NCBI GenBank assembly: GCA_036897625.1
Contig: JAYMTA010000091.1
Span: forward strand, 1-43,091
Source: Pelargonium cotyledonis
Lineage: Eukaryota; Streptophyta; Magnoliopsida; Geraniales; Geraniaceae
Direction of reading: 5' to 3'
DNA length: 43,091 nt
Shown: positions 23,365 through 33,327 of the stretch, piece by piece
How positions within the stretch are numbered: position 1 is the first letter of the stretch
Layout of the letters: every line of letters starts with the position of its first letter
Position numbers and translations under genes: made by a program
Notes under the pieces: model-generated
The model's input: the letters and a program-made list of their open reading frames with translations, nothing else
What the model was told of the DNA's origin: nothing
The model's database searches: none

Positions 23365-26300
23365 ATGGGTTCGTTCCATTCTCCTATCGGTATACAAAAG
23401 AGCTCAGTGTTGCTGGAAACATCGTGCGGGTATTTACTTCAAGAATTGCAGGCAAGAGATGGCTCAATCATGTAAAAGTTTGTGAACGTACGTACTGGAT
23501 TTGATAGTTTCTCATTTTGTTTCTTGTGATTGAACAGATGATCTGGGATGAAGTTGGAGAAGATCAGTTCGAACGGGAGAAGGTTCTGCTGGATTTGGAA
23601 CAGGATTGTCTGGAAGTTTATAGAAGAAAAGTTGACAGCGCCAACAACTCGAGAGCTCGCTTGCATCAGGAGTTGGCAGATTCCGAGGCTGAATTCACTC
23701 ATCTTCTTTTGTCCCTGGGCGAACGATCTCTCCCAGGACGGGTACCATCACTCGCCACTTCACAACAATAGTAAAACCATAAATTAGTGTGGATGTAGTG
23801 TAAAAACCAAAGACTAGTATTTAAGTCAATAGCATATAATGAGTCTTAAAAGTTAATTCTAAGCAGTTTCATAAATTTCATTCACCAGTACTGTGCTCAG
23901 TCTATATTGTCTGAACAGCCGGAAAAAATGGCGGGATCGCTGAAGGAGCAGCTAGATTCGATCACTCCAGCTTTGAGGGAGATGCGGCTGAGGAAAGAGG
24001 AGAGGGTGGGCCAGTTCCGAGCTGTACAAGGGCAAATTCAGAAAATCTCTGCACAAATAGCAGGTCAGTGCGAGTACGATGGGTCAGTATCGAATGCCAT
24101 AGTAAATGAGAACGATCTTTCGTTAAAGAAACTCGAGGAGTACCAAGCTGAGCTACAAAGGCTCCATAACGAGAAGGTAAATGCAAAATCTAATCAAGAA
24201 ATTACGTTGCAGACTACAAAATTCATCAACTAAGGAGTTTATGTTTTTGTTATTTTAATTTGAAGAATGACAGACTCCGGAAAGTGGAAGATTATATAAA
24301 TGCAGTTTGCTATCTGTCTGCAATACTGGGAATGGATTCATCCATGATCATCACTAAGGTTCATCCGAGCCTGAACGAATTGTATGGAATTTCCAAAAAC
24401 ATAAGTGATGCTATTCTGAGTAAGCTCAACAGCACTGTGGAGTCTCTTGAAGAAGAAAAACAAAAGCGGCTAGACAAGGTGAGGCTTGTATAATCCGCTA
24501 AGATCCTGCACATTGGCTGCACCAAAACATATCTAATTAGTATCTGTCCCAGTAATCGGGAATCACGAATTCACGAGAAACCCGAAACACAAAAATTATA
24601 TTAAGTCAAAGACATGCAAATATATTCAATGACATTTTGCTTCCATTTGATTTTACAGCTAACTGATTGCACAAAGCATCAGGATGATAAACAATATTAA
24701 TACATTGTGGTATTTTCAGCTTCACAATCTCAGGAAAGCATTGACAAACTTGTGGAACCTTATGGGTACACCCGACAAAGATCGTCATATGTTTTCCCAT
24801 GTTACCAAACTGCTATCAGTTTCATCAGAAGAAGCATCAGATCCTGGAAGCCTTACCATTAATACAATCCAGCAGGTTAGCATTTACAACACATGACATC
24901 TATAAGTATCGGAATCAGAAAAATAACTGTCATTTTATTGTTTCTAGGCTGAGGCCGAAGTCAAAAGATTGGATCAATTAAAAGTAAGCAAGATGAAAGA
25001 GCTTTTTATAAAGAAACAAACTGAGCTGGAAGAGATATGCAATAGATCACACATGGAGAATCCTTCACAGTCAGATATGGATGATATTATAAATCTTATA
25101 AGCTCTGGTGAGACTCGCTCAGTTAATGATAATAAGATTTGAAAATGCCGTAATCTTTAAACTAAAGTGGCTCACAAACTCACTCATATGTACTAAAGAG
25201 GAGATTGATCATGCCGATCTCCTCTCAAGTATGGATAAACAGATATCAAGAGCAAAAGAAGAAGCGTCTAGCAGGAAGGTTATAATGGAGAAGGTGGAAA
25301 AATGGATCTTAGCACGTAATGAGGAACGCTGGTTGGAAGAATATAGCAGGGTGAGTTTCATTCACAGTTTTTATTTTTATTTTTTATATAACTTAACTAG
25401 TTTACTCACTGTAATCTTCCCCTTATCCATTTCACTCACACATTTCACCCATTTTCAGGATGAAAATCGATATTCAGTAAGCAGGGGTGCTCACAAAAAC
25501 CTGAAACGAGCAGAACAAGCTCGAGTATCAGTCAACAAAATTCCAGGTAAAAAATAGCTGCAATATTTAAACCCAGCAGAATATAGAATTAAATTCCTCA
25601 AACGACTGACTGAATTGACTTAAATATATCAAAGACATTAATATTTGTACAAATTTGCATCACTAGTAAGGTGGAAACACTATGAATAGCACAAAAATAG
25701 ATTGAGACACCCGGATGAGCAGGCAACTATCTTCCAAATAGACAAAGTCAGTGAGTTAGAAGTAATATATTGCAGAAAGCCTTAAACATCCTACACCAAA
25801 GCAGAGCATTGTGAATTAACTTTGTTCACTATCAATTGTGTGTGCATGTACGTGGACTGATTGCATATTGTGCTTGAATACCTACAGAAAAAATAGAGAA
25901 ACATATGCAAAGAAATATTTAGCAAATGATTGTTACATTCAGTATGGAGCAAGAAGACTCTATCTTATTAGTCCTATTAGATAGTGAATAGGAAGTAGAT
26001 TACTAAGCATGTTAACAAGCATCTTGATCTGGCTAAAGAATGAATCTTTCTTAAGTTCGTAAGAATAAGGCCTAAGGCTTGGTCTTAAACCTCTTTGCCT
26101 TGATGAAGGCTCAGCTCTTCCTATTGTATTTGCTCTTGTCACTCATCCCTAGCAACCTTGCTGCTCAAATAGATGCATTCTTTTCAAGTTGGACGCTGCA
26201 TTCATCCAATTCACTTCTGTACCTATGTCTTGCTGATTTCGCACAATGGTTCTTTTCAGCTCTGGTAGATATGCTAATGACAAAGACAAAAAGATGGGAA

Positions 26301-27023
26301 GACGAAAGAAAAAAAGTTTTCTTATATGATGAGGTGAGTGGTATGCTTATGACTCTGACTCTGACTGATGCAATAAGTTTCAGTATATTGTTTGTATGTG
26401 TATTTCTACATTAATATTGTTATGGATTCCGTCCCCTGGTAAACCAGTTCTAATAAGAAATTAATTGATTCTGCGATTAAGGTGCCTCTCCTCGCAATGC
26501 TGGAGGAATATAACTTGTCAAGGCAGGAAAAGGAAGAGGAGAAGCAAAGACAAAGGGTTAGTAAATTCATGCATATATTATGCTGTTTTTGTATCTAGTT
26601 TAAAATCTTGTCGATATGCAACAGAATGAGTCTACATATCACAGTGACCTTTACACCTATACTTATCTATTATCTGATGATGTGACTTCTATACCACAGG
26701 AGCTGAAGAAGGTGCAAGGCCAAGTAGTAATTCAGGAAGAAAAATTGTATGCAAATAGACCAGGCACCAGCAGTAGGCGTCTCTCGGACAGAAGCTTGAA
26801 TGGGAGTTTAAGCAATGTTTCCCCTGTAAACAGAAGACTTTCTCTGGGTATTCAACAACTAGGATCAAACAGCATTAATTCAGCAAGTCAAGGAACATCC
26901 TTTATAAAGGAAGGAAAGAAGGCACGGAGACAAAAGCTGTATGCTCGAACTGGTATTACTCCTCACCTTGGAGTGGAAACAGCTTCTGTGATGTCTACAT
27001 ATTCCGGCCCTTTATCTCCTTGA
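23365..27023 (+). CDS. MAP65 microtubule-associated protein
   Basis: Eleven exons: 23365-23451, 23538-23741, 23919-24176, 24266-24478, 24720-24875, 24948-25107, 25199-25350, 25459-25546, 26260-26333, 26482-26556, 26700-27023; 596 aa. MAP65/PRC1/Ase1 proteins dimerise through an N-terminal coiled coil and cross-link antiparallel microtubules in cortical arrays and the phragmoplast. Seen: [29 protein letters not shown] at the start, long charged helices, the conserved microtubule-binding core [20 protein letters not shown] and [33 protein letters not shown], and a basic Ser-rich tail with two RRLS motifs that could be kinase targets. The first intron has a GC donor (CAG|GCAAGA), fixed by the conserved [11 protein letters not shown] junction. 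It resembles the MAP65-8 type as I remember it; the subclass is uncertain. Confidence 0.95.
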
Positions 27024-27317
27024 ATATGTGAATAATGTGGGGATATACACATAAGTTTAACAGTTATGAGTAAGTTTGTAGAAAGGTGTTGTCTGGAAAA
27101 CAGAATAGATTCAGTTTTGTGACGTCAATTTGAGTAACTCATTAATTATGTCTTTCCCCTGTACCACAGCCCCATTTAGAAGCTCGAGGGAATTGTGATT
27201 GTGAGCGCAAATAAAAGTTCTATAACCTTTAAATTAGTTCTTTGTTGTCAGCTGTACCAAATAAATTGACGTTTATAACAATTGTTTCGCATGAAGAAGC
27301 TCAGTACTACTAAATGA

Positions 27318-27565
27318 TACTCCCTCCATCCCAAAATGAGTGTCTTGGATTCTGATTTGAGAAAAATTAGGGAGACGTTAGTTAATGTACATTTCCTCTT
27401 GTATCCTCGTGGACATGTGTTGTAACAAACTCAATGAATACTAACTCATTTTAGGGATACTATTGACATTTCATGCTAACTAACTTCCTAAAAAGGAAGA
27501 GAACACTCATTTTGGGACAAAAATGTAAGAGAAACAGGACACACATTTTTGGATGAAGGGAGAAG
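27318..27565. mobile_element. Stowaway-type MITE
   Basis: The left end TACTCCCTCCATCCCAAAAT and the right end (reverse complement) CTTCTCCCTTCATCCAAAAA are inverted over about 248 bp. It lies about 300 bp past the MAP65 stop codon and is the best-kept of the three Stowaway copies. Confidence 0.8.
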
Positions 27566-27703
27566 ATCAAGACATACAATGGTCACAAAATGATATACTG
27601 CACACAGGAGCAATGGTTATTCATGTGATAATATGTACTAAAGTATACCAAGAAAAGAATCATATATCTTTTACATTTGACAGTTGACATAAATGCCTGT
27701 GAT

Positions 27704-27744
27704 TTCTTACCTCTGTGTTCAGCAGCTGAACACAGAGGTAAGAA
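27704..27744. repeat. Perfect 20-bp hairpin
   Basis: TTCTTACCTCTGTGTTCAGC at 27704-27723 is exactly complementary to 27725-27744, with a single-base loop. It lies between two convergent genes. Confidence 0.9.
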
Positions 27745-27755
27745 TTCTAAGATAA

Positions 27756-27784
27756 GAAAATGAGCTGAACTTCAGCTCATTTTC
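27756..27784. repeat. Perfect 14-bp hairpin
   Basis: GAAAATGAGCTGAA at 27756-27769 is exactly complementary to 27771-27784, with a single-base loop. It starts 11 bp after the first hairpin and shares its AGCTGAAC core. Confidence 0.9.
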
Positions 27785-28104
27785 AACAACGGAGACCTTC
27801 AAGCTAAAACAAACCCTAATTCCCCAACTTCATTCATACAAACAAACAAAAAAAAAGAAAATCTTCTGAAGGTAAGAAGCTTATGCACAAAAGGAGCATT
27901 ATATTAAGAGGCACCTCATCAGTACCAAGTTAAAAACAATGTGCTGAGTTAAATAGACTTAGAATGTATTTAACCATTGAGAAGACATCTAGCATAGGAA
28001 ACTAAGGATTATATCCATGCTGCAATTTCAGAGCCAGACTACTCCTACCATCATAGTTTAAGAGTATTATTAACCAACCTGAGGTTCCTGGCCGTAGTAG
28101 CAGC

Positions 28105-30776
28105 TTATGGAGAAAGAGATGCATCACTGCATATTTGACTTGCTTTTCCTTCCTCATCAAGAACACCATTTTGATGGCAACCGTCATCTGTTTTCTTTCC
28201 TATAGCCAGAGTTGATGAATTAGACTTCTTTCCGTTTTCTTTCTTAAAGTTTGAGAGGACAACAGACAGGCGGTCTTCCAGTTCTGTTAAACTGAAATAC
28301 AATAAATTAATTTAAACTGCAAGGCTGTAACCAACATTACAATTAAGAAAAAAATTATTTCTAATTTTAACTTACATTTTATACTTGCATAGAGCTTCTT
28401 TTCGTCTTTTCATGTATAAATCGTTGTCCTCCATCATCTTGCTGGAACAGTAGGCTGCAAAAGAGGTGAATTTAAGAATTGGATACATGGCATGATGAGT
28501 AGCAATTGAAAAAGGTGTGGAACTCCACAGAACCCAACTTCTAACTGATTTCTAAAGACATGCTTTTAGGAAATAGATAAACCCAACATTGGCTTTGCTA
28601 GGTTCTCGTGCATTTTGAAGGACTCATAATTTAGTAAATAAAATCAATATGAAAAAATGAAAAATTCCCTAATACTTAGTAATTGCTGTGTTTACTGATC
28701 TTTGAGGTCAGTTTACTGAATTTTTAGGCTTGAAAAAGCAGAGGAACATCTTGTGCAAAAGACTAGTCCTCCCCCACCCTACATAACCACAGTATCAATT
28801 TCAACCTATTCTACACTCATCTCAATTGTGTCAAAAATGTATTGTGAACCTAACTGCATGGCTTTACAGTCTCTCAGTTTATCATGTAAGTCATAATATG
28901 TTGCATAACTTAAAGTGGAGGCATACTAGTATATGAATTGTATGATTTTTAAAAGGTGGTCAGACATTGGGTTTCAAGTTTCAACTCGTCGCATTGACTA
29001 AATGAACACAAGTGGACCATGTACAAGGAATATATATGAACTAAACACAAACTAGAAAGTAAAAACACTTTCGTTTTGCATGAAGTAACTAACATACATG
29101 GAAGCTGAACTGGTAGAGTCTCCGCCACATCATTGGTATCTTTTTGAAGAGCAGCTACATGGGAATGCTGCACAATACCCGCATAAATTATGGAAAAGTA
29201 AAGGGTAAAATTACCATTCTAATGTATTTCCCAATACATCATCAGTTTTTAATTTCAGGTTCAACCTTATCCAATGTAATAAGTTTAAAGCAGGCTACAA
29301 AATCCGTCAAATAAGTGATGATAAAATGAGCATCAACAGGAACTATCTTTCATTTTTTTTTTCTTTTTTTGAGCGGAAATAAGAAGTATTATTTCACGGC
29401 ACTAACAACGATACACCCTGAGAGAACAAACCAAACCAAACTAAACTGAAACATAAAGAAATCCAACAAAACAACCTACTACAACTCAAACTAAAAAAAC
29501 AAAAAACGGAAGAGCAACGATGTTAAAGCAACCATAATGGAAACCGTCCCAGGACACCAAATCCTAACCAAATCAACATATCCTAACCGGATCAAAATGA
29601 GTGAAACCAAGCCGAGGGCACTAGGAAAGTCTTCCCCCCCACCCTGTCCAACCAATGCTGAACTAAACCGGACTTTCTCCTCAAATTGAATCGGACCGAC
29701 GAAACCAAGACAACCCCGCAACTTGATTCTACCACTGAAGATGCCCACTTTTCCTTCACTTTTTGAGGACCAAATCCACACAATAGCACAACTAAACTCC
29801 AAGACAATTGAAAAAATCAAACTTACCATCATGACAAGAACTCCGAAACTTGGAGAAAGCCCGCTTTTCCTCAGAAGAATCTAAGATTAATCAATAAGAG
29901 ATGATTGAACCACCGCCGATCAAAGAATAACTGGCGGTGGCTCAATGAAGGGTTGTTGACGAAGAAGCAGAGGCGGCGGTGGCTAGAGTTTCCAGAGAGA
30001 AAAAGAGGAGAGTTGACCTAAGTGTCTGAAAGTTGGAACTATCTTCATTTCAGTTAAAGACTTTTGAGAGGAAAAGAAAATAGTTTGTAACAACTGGTTT
30101 TTCTTGACAGGTTTTGGGATCAAGACATAGAGAAAGAACATATTGTGATAAAAGAACCATTTTGTATATTATATGCCTAAAGTGCATATACATTAGTACT
30201 TGATGCATTGCAAAATTAGATGGATTCGCTTTGTAGTTCATACATTTTCCAATTCCCCATGGAACTAGCTTATTATGAAGTATGTCATAGTGTAAGTAAA
30301 AAATACCTTTGCCTTTTCACGCCTCTTTAATATTCTTGAATGGCATTTCTGGACATAGTGCATCAAGTGATTGTGTGAATATCTTGCACATAATTGTTGT
30401 TTGACCTTGGGGTTTTCAGATAACCATTTGGATATATCTTTTGATCTGACCACCTCCTTTTTATCCAATGATTCCAACCAGGCATGAACTGGTAGCCATT
30501 GTTCAGAGCTCTTTTGATAAACTTTATAAAGATAGGCTTGATTAGATCCCTTATCCTGTCACACATATAACAAAATAACTACTGAGGACAATAGATGTTC
30601 TTGCCACTGGTTTTTATGAGTTAATATACAAAAACAATAACACCAAATTTTCACAAGATTGAAAAATGACATCTTAATGTATTCTCCTTGAAACAGATAT
30701 TTCACCTTAAGTAGGATAAGAAAATGGCATACATGTACCAATTGCACCGTGATAGCATTGTTAATATGAGCAAAAG
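28105..30776 (-). CDS. Unknown plant protein, 3' exons firm, 5' end unresolved
   Basis: Four exons join in frame on the minus strand: 30555-30307 (phase 0), 29167-29098, 28454-28376, 28291-28105, all GT-AG, with phases closing 0/1/2 to a TAA. They give about 193 residues: a helical module with SEQWLPVHAWLESLDKKEVV, SKDISKWLSENPKVKQQL and HNHLMHYVQKCHSRILKRRE, then MMEDNDLYMKRRKEALCKYK and a charged tail LTELEDRLSVVLSNFKKENG. I do not recognise the family. A 38-nt exon at 30776-30739 (FAHINNAITVQL, donor in phase 0) probably precedes. Exon-like pieces further upstream (about 31248-31185, 31394-31345, 31660-31570) read coding but I could not join them. The gene may start there, or its 5' part may be decayed. 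It converges on MAP65. Confidence 0.65.
29339..30045 (-). mobile_element. LINE-like retroinsertion in an intron, with target duplication
   Basis: GGAACTATCTT flanks the insert at 29339-29349 and 30035-30045. Between them, 685 bp read on the minus strand end in an A-rich tail (T-run at about 29350-29367) after TTCTTATTTCCGCTC, a phrase typical of plant LINE 3' ends. The 5' half looks like a GC-richer LINE leader. No RT motif is present, so it is an internally shortened LINE or a non-autonomous derivative. It sits between exons 30307 and 29167 of the unknown minus-strand gene. Confidence 0.75.
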
Positions 30777-31660
30777 CTCGTTCATATAGAAACAGAGGGT
30801 TCAAAGTTCATAGCCACAAGACTCAACATTTAGTTCTAAGAAGAACCACCCAATACATCCTTGCAAGTTGTGAAAGCTCGTAGCCAAACTATATAATACT
30901 AGGGAATTATTACTAAATCAGAGGCCATAATGGAAATCTGGAAGTGATAGTACTACACGCAAAAATGCAAGAAACTGGAAAGAAGATAATAGGCATTGCT
31001 GGTATGGTGTTTTGTAACTGCAATTTGTTTCAAGCTCCTGCTTTTAATATCTTTCCACGATAGCATCATCACATAGATCAACAGCTTCGAAAATTAGCAT
31101 TCTTAAAAGAAAATGACACAAATGAATCCAAACAGAAAAAGAGCATTGAATCTGGCAATACATTGATATAACAAAGTAATGAGAATCAATAACAGAAGAA
31201 GCAAAGGCAGACTGAAGATTTGATTCAAGCGATTCCAAGTTTCTATGTTGTTGATAGACAATATCATCCAATCCAAATCACCATTTTGATGAACTGATCA
31301 TCTCATATTATCCTCGAGTTTTATTGCATGTTTACTATTACACTCCAATTCATACAGATCTCCATTATTGCCTCTTTGCCTTTTCTCTTCTAACAAGCTA
31401 AAAACAAGGTTTAGATGGCAAGAATAGGTAAAGTCAACCTGTAGGTTGGGAGATCATGCATCTATGATCTATGACTACATTATCTAACTTCTTTCAGAAT
31501 TTTCAAGTAGCAAATTAAAAGAAAAAATGGTCAAGTGAAGTGTATTGGAAAAAAAAATACATCTGATGATGGTTTACCATGATATGATAGCAAAAGTTGC
31601 TCCCAGTGTCAAATTTGCAAAAATATGTTCACCCACTTCTGCTCTAATTTCTTTGAACTT

Positions 31661-32386
31661 TTTCTCTGGAGCACATAAAAACTAGAGAGTTGAATGTAGC
31701 AAGAATATTTTAAACCAATCAACATCCAATCTAGAAATTAATCGGATATTGGATTTAAAAAATCGAAAAAAAATGTGATCATCAAAACTATATTGACATC
31801 TACAGCCAGACAAAAAATATATTAGAATGCATGAATATCTAGGTTTCTAGTTTATAAAAGAAAAATGCATACTGTCATGTAAACAGATGTGCCGTGTAGC
31901 AAATATTCGTGTAAAATATCTTGTGATCTTGCAACTTAGGAAAGTCATTGGAAGATATTGTGCAATTAATGCCTTTTTCATTAACCTGATTTTGTTCAGA
32001 AAACTGAAGTCTAAGCAGTTTTTTGTAGGCCATTGGAGTAATGACTTATAAATCAAATTGAATTACAGTATCTTGACAGCTTAAAGAAGGCAATATTATC
32101 TTATAAATTAAAATTAATAAAAGATTTTTTCACACACAAATTAGTTTCCTTCTAAATCCAGGCATGGATAGTTTTTTTCCAGAGATTTCCAGAAAATCTC
32201 AAACAAGCCAGTGAGCAATTTCATCAATTCAGATTTGAACGTTCCAGATGATTCTTAAACCACCACAAATGCATAGAGGTTTGAACATGAAAGCAGGATC
32301 AGATTTGCAATTAATAATTTATATTCATGTAACAGATCAAGTTCAAGCTCAGATGCATAATCAAAGGAGCAAAAACAGAAAACACA
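31661..32386. other. Spacer 3' of the NF-YC13-like gene
   Basis: AT-rich DNA that includes the 3' UTR of the minus-strand histone-fold gene. No exon-like segment or repeat was identified. Confidence 0.5.
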
Positions 32387-32812
32387 CTAAGTATCTGTAA
32401 CGATCTGCTCCGGAGCGTCTGTGGCCGGTTTCTGAAAGAACTGATCGATTCGTCGAATACCAGCTGGAGCCGGTTTCTCAGCCGCATCACGTGACCGCTT
32501 CCGCTCAGCAGCCGGAGGATCGAGAGCCTGACTCGGCACGGGAAGCGAGTTGAGGAAGAAATCACTGGTCGGCCGGTGCTTCTTAACGGCGATTCTCATG
32601 TGCTCGAGCTTGACGGTCTTCCGCTTCTTCTCAATCGCGACTTCTGCAGATCTCTCGGCCAGGAATCTGAGGAACAGTTCGGCGGAGCAGGACACCAGGA
32701 AGAGAGTTTCTGCGTTCACCTTGTTGATGTCCTTGTCGAGCTTCATGATTTTCTTGACTCGGCTGCTCGGGAACTCGGGACGGATCGCGTCCGTGCTCTC
32801 TTCTTCCGCCAT
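32387..32812 (-). CDS. NF-YC13/Dpb3-like histone-fold protein
   Basis: Single exon, 141 aa. Histone-fold proteins of this branch (plant NF-YC13, yeast Dpb3, animal CHRAC/POLE4) pair with an NF-YB/Dpb4-like partner in chromatin remodelling or DNA polymerase epsilon. Seen: RPEFPSSRVKKIMKLDKDIN at residues 11-30, the central helix with AELFLRFLAERSAEVA and the third helix region KLEHMRIAVKKHRPTSDFF (about 68-86), then a Pro/Lys/Arg linker and the tail GIRRIDQFFQK (118-128), which resembles a PCNA-binding PIP box. It lacks the features of CCAAT-binding NF-YC proteins. The start at 32812 places the histone fold right after a short acidic N-terminus; upstream in-frame ATGs would add an unlikely leader. 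The GC content is higher than its surroundings. It is divergently paired with ENY2. Confidence 0.9.
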   Translation of the reverse strand: MAEEESTDAIRPEFPSSRVKKIMKLDKDINKVNAETLFLVSCSAELFLRFLAERSAEVAIEKKRKTVKLEHMRIAVKKHRPTSDFFLNSLPVPSQALDPPAAERKRSRDAAEKPAPAGIRRIDQFFQKPATDAPEQIVTDT

Positions 32813-32876
32813 TGATGAATGCTTTGATCTTCGGCTGGAGATGTAACTGAGAGAGTGGTTGGAGATGAGGGACGAA

Positions 32877-32885
32877 TTTAGGGTT
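32877..32885 (-). promoter_or_regulatory. Telo-box upstream of the NF-YC13-like gene
   Basis: AACCCTAAA on the minus strand, 65 bp before the start codon. Telo-boxes are common near the starts of plant genes expressed in dividing cells. Confidence 0.5.
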
Positions 32886-32891
32886 CTAAAT

Positions 32892-32900
32892 GGCGGGAAA
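32892..32900 (-). promoter_or_regulatory. E2F-type site upstream of the NF-YC13-like gene
   Basis: TTTCCCGCC on the minus strand matches the E2F consensus WTTSSCSS, 80 bp before the start codon and 7 bp beyond a telo-box. E2F sites drive S-phase genes in plants. Confidence 0.6.
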
Positions 32901-33189
32901 TTATTTTTCACTTTTTACATTATCGCTTACATATGTCAGTTGATTTTATTTCCATCGCTTACTCATGCTTTAAATAGTTATTCTGTTGCTGTGTCAGGCA
33001 CTGAAGTATTTTCGGACATCTCATTTGTTACTTTTGAATATGGCCGTGAATTAATAATATGAGAAAGTTTTTGGCTAAAAATAAATAAATTAATAACAAG
33101 AACCGGGAATTTTATAGTCGTCTGAGTGCAGGCCCAAATGGGACGGTGGGCTCGAGCCCAGGAAATTTTGCCTCGGTTCTTCACACAGG

Positions 33190-33270
33190 TCCATAGAGTT
33201 AAACGACATGTCGTAAATTTAACAAGGATCGCGTTATCGAGTTCACTACCAACTGAGCTCAACCTCGGAA
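33190..33270 (-). mobile_element. Possible tRNA-derived SINE head in the ENY2 promoter
   Basis: The minus strand carries a very tRNA-like box A (TGAGCTCAGTTGGTAGTGAA, complement of about 33243-33262). A good box B is not visible, so it may be a degraded SINE head or chance. Confidence 0.3.
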
Positions 33271-33327
33271 TCAGACTTCAGAGCATCGAGCAATCACAGT
33301 TCCAGAACCTCGAATCTTCGCCACATA

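Noticed and set aside
26079-26259. Hydrophobic open stretch before MAP65 exon 9
   Set aside because: Intron sequence; the conserved ALVDML exon begins at 26260 after a clear acceptor.
29491-29832. 113-codon minus-strand frame
   Set aside because: Within the LINE-like insertion; no recognisable domain, and composition follows the element.
32550-32846. Plus-strand frames of 79-98 codons
   Set aside because: Antisense shadows of the intronless NF-YC13-like gene.
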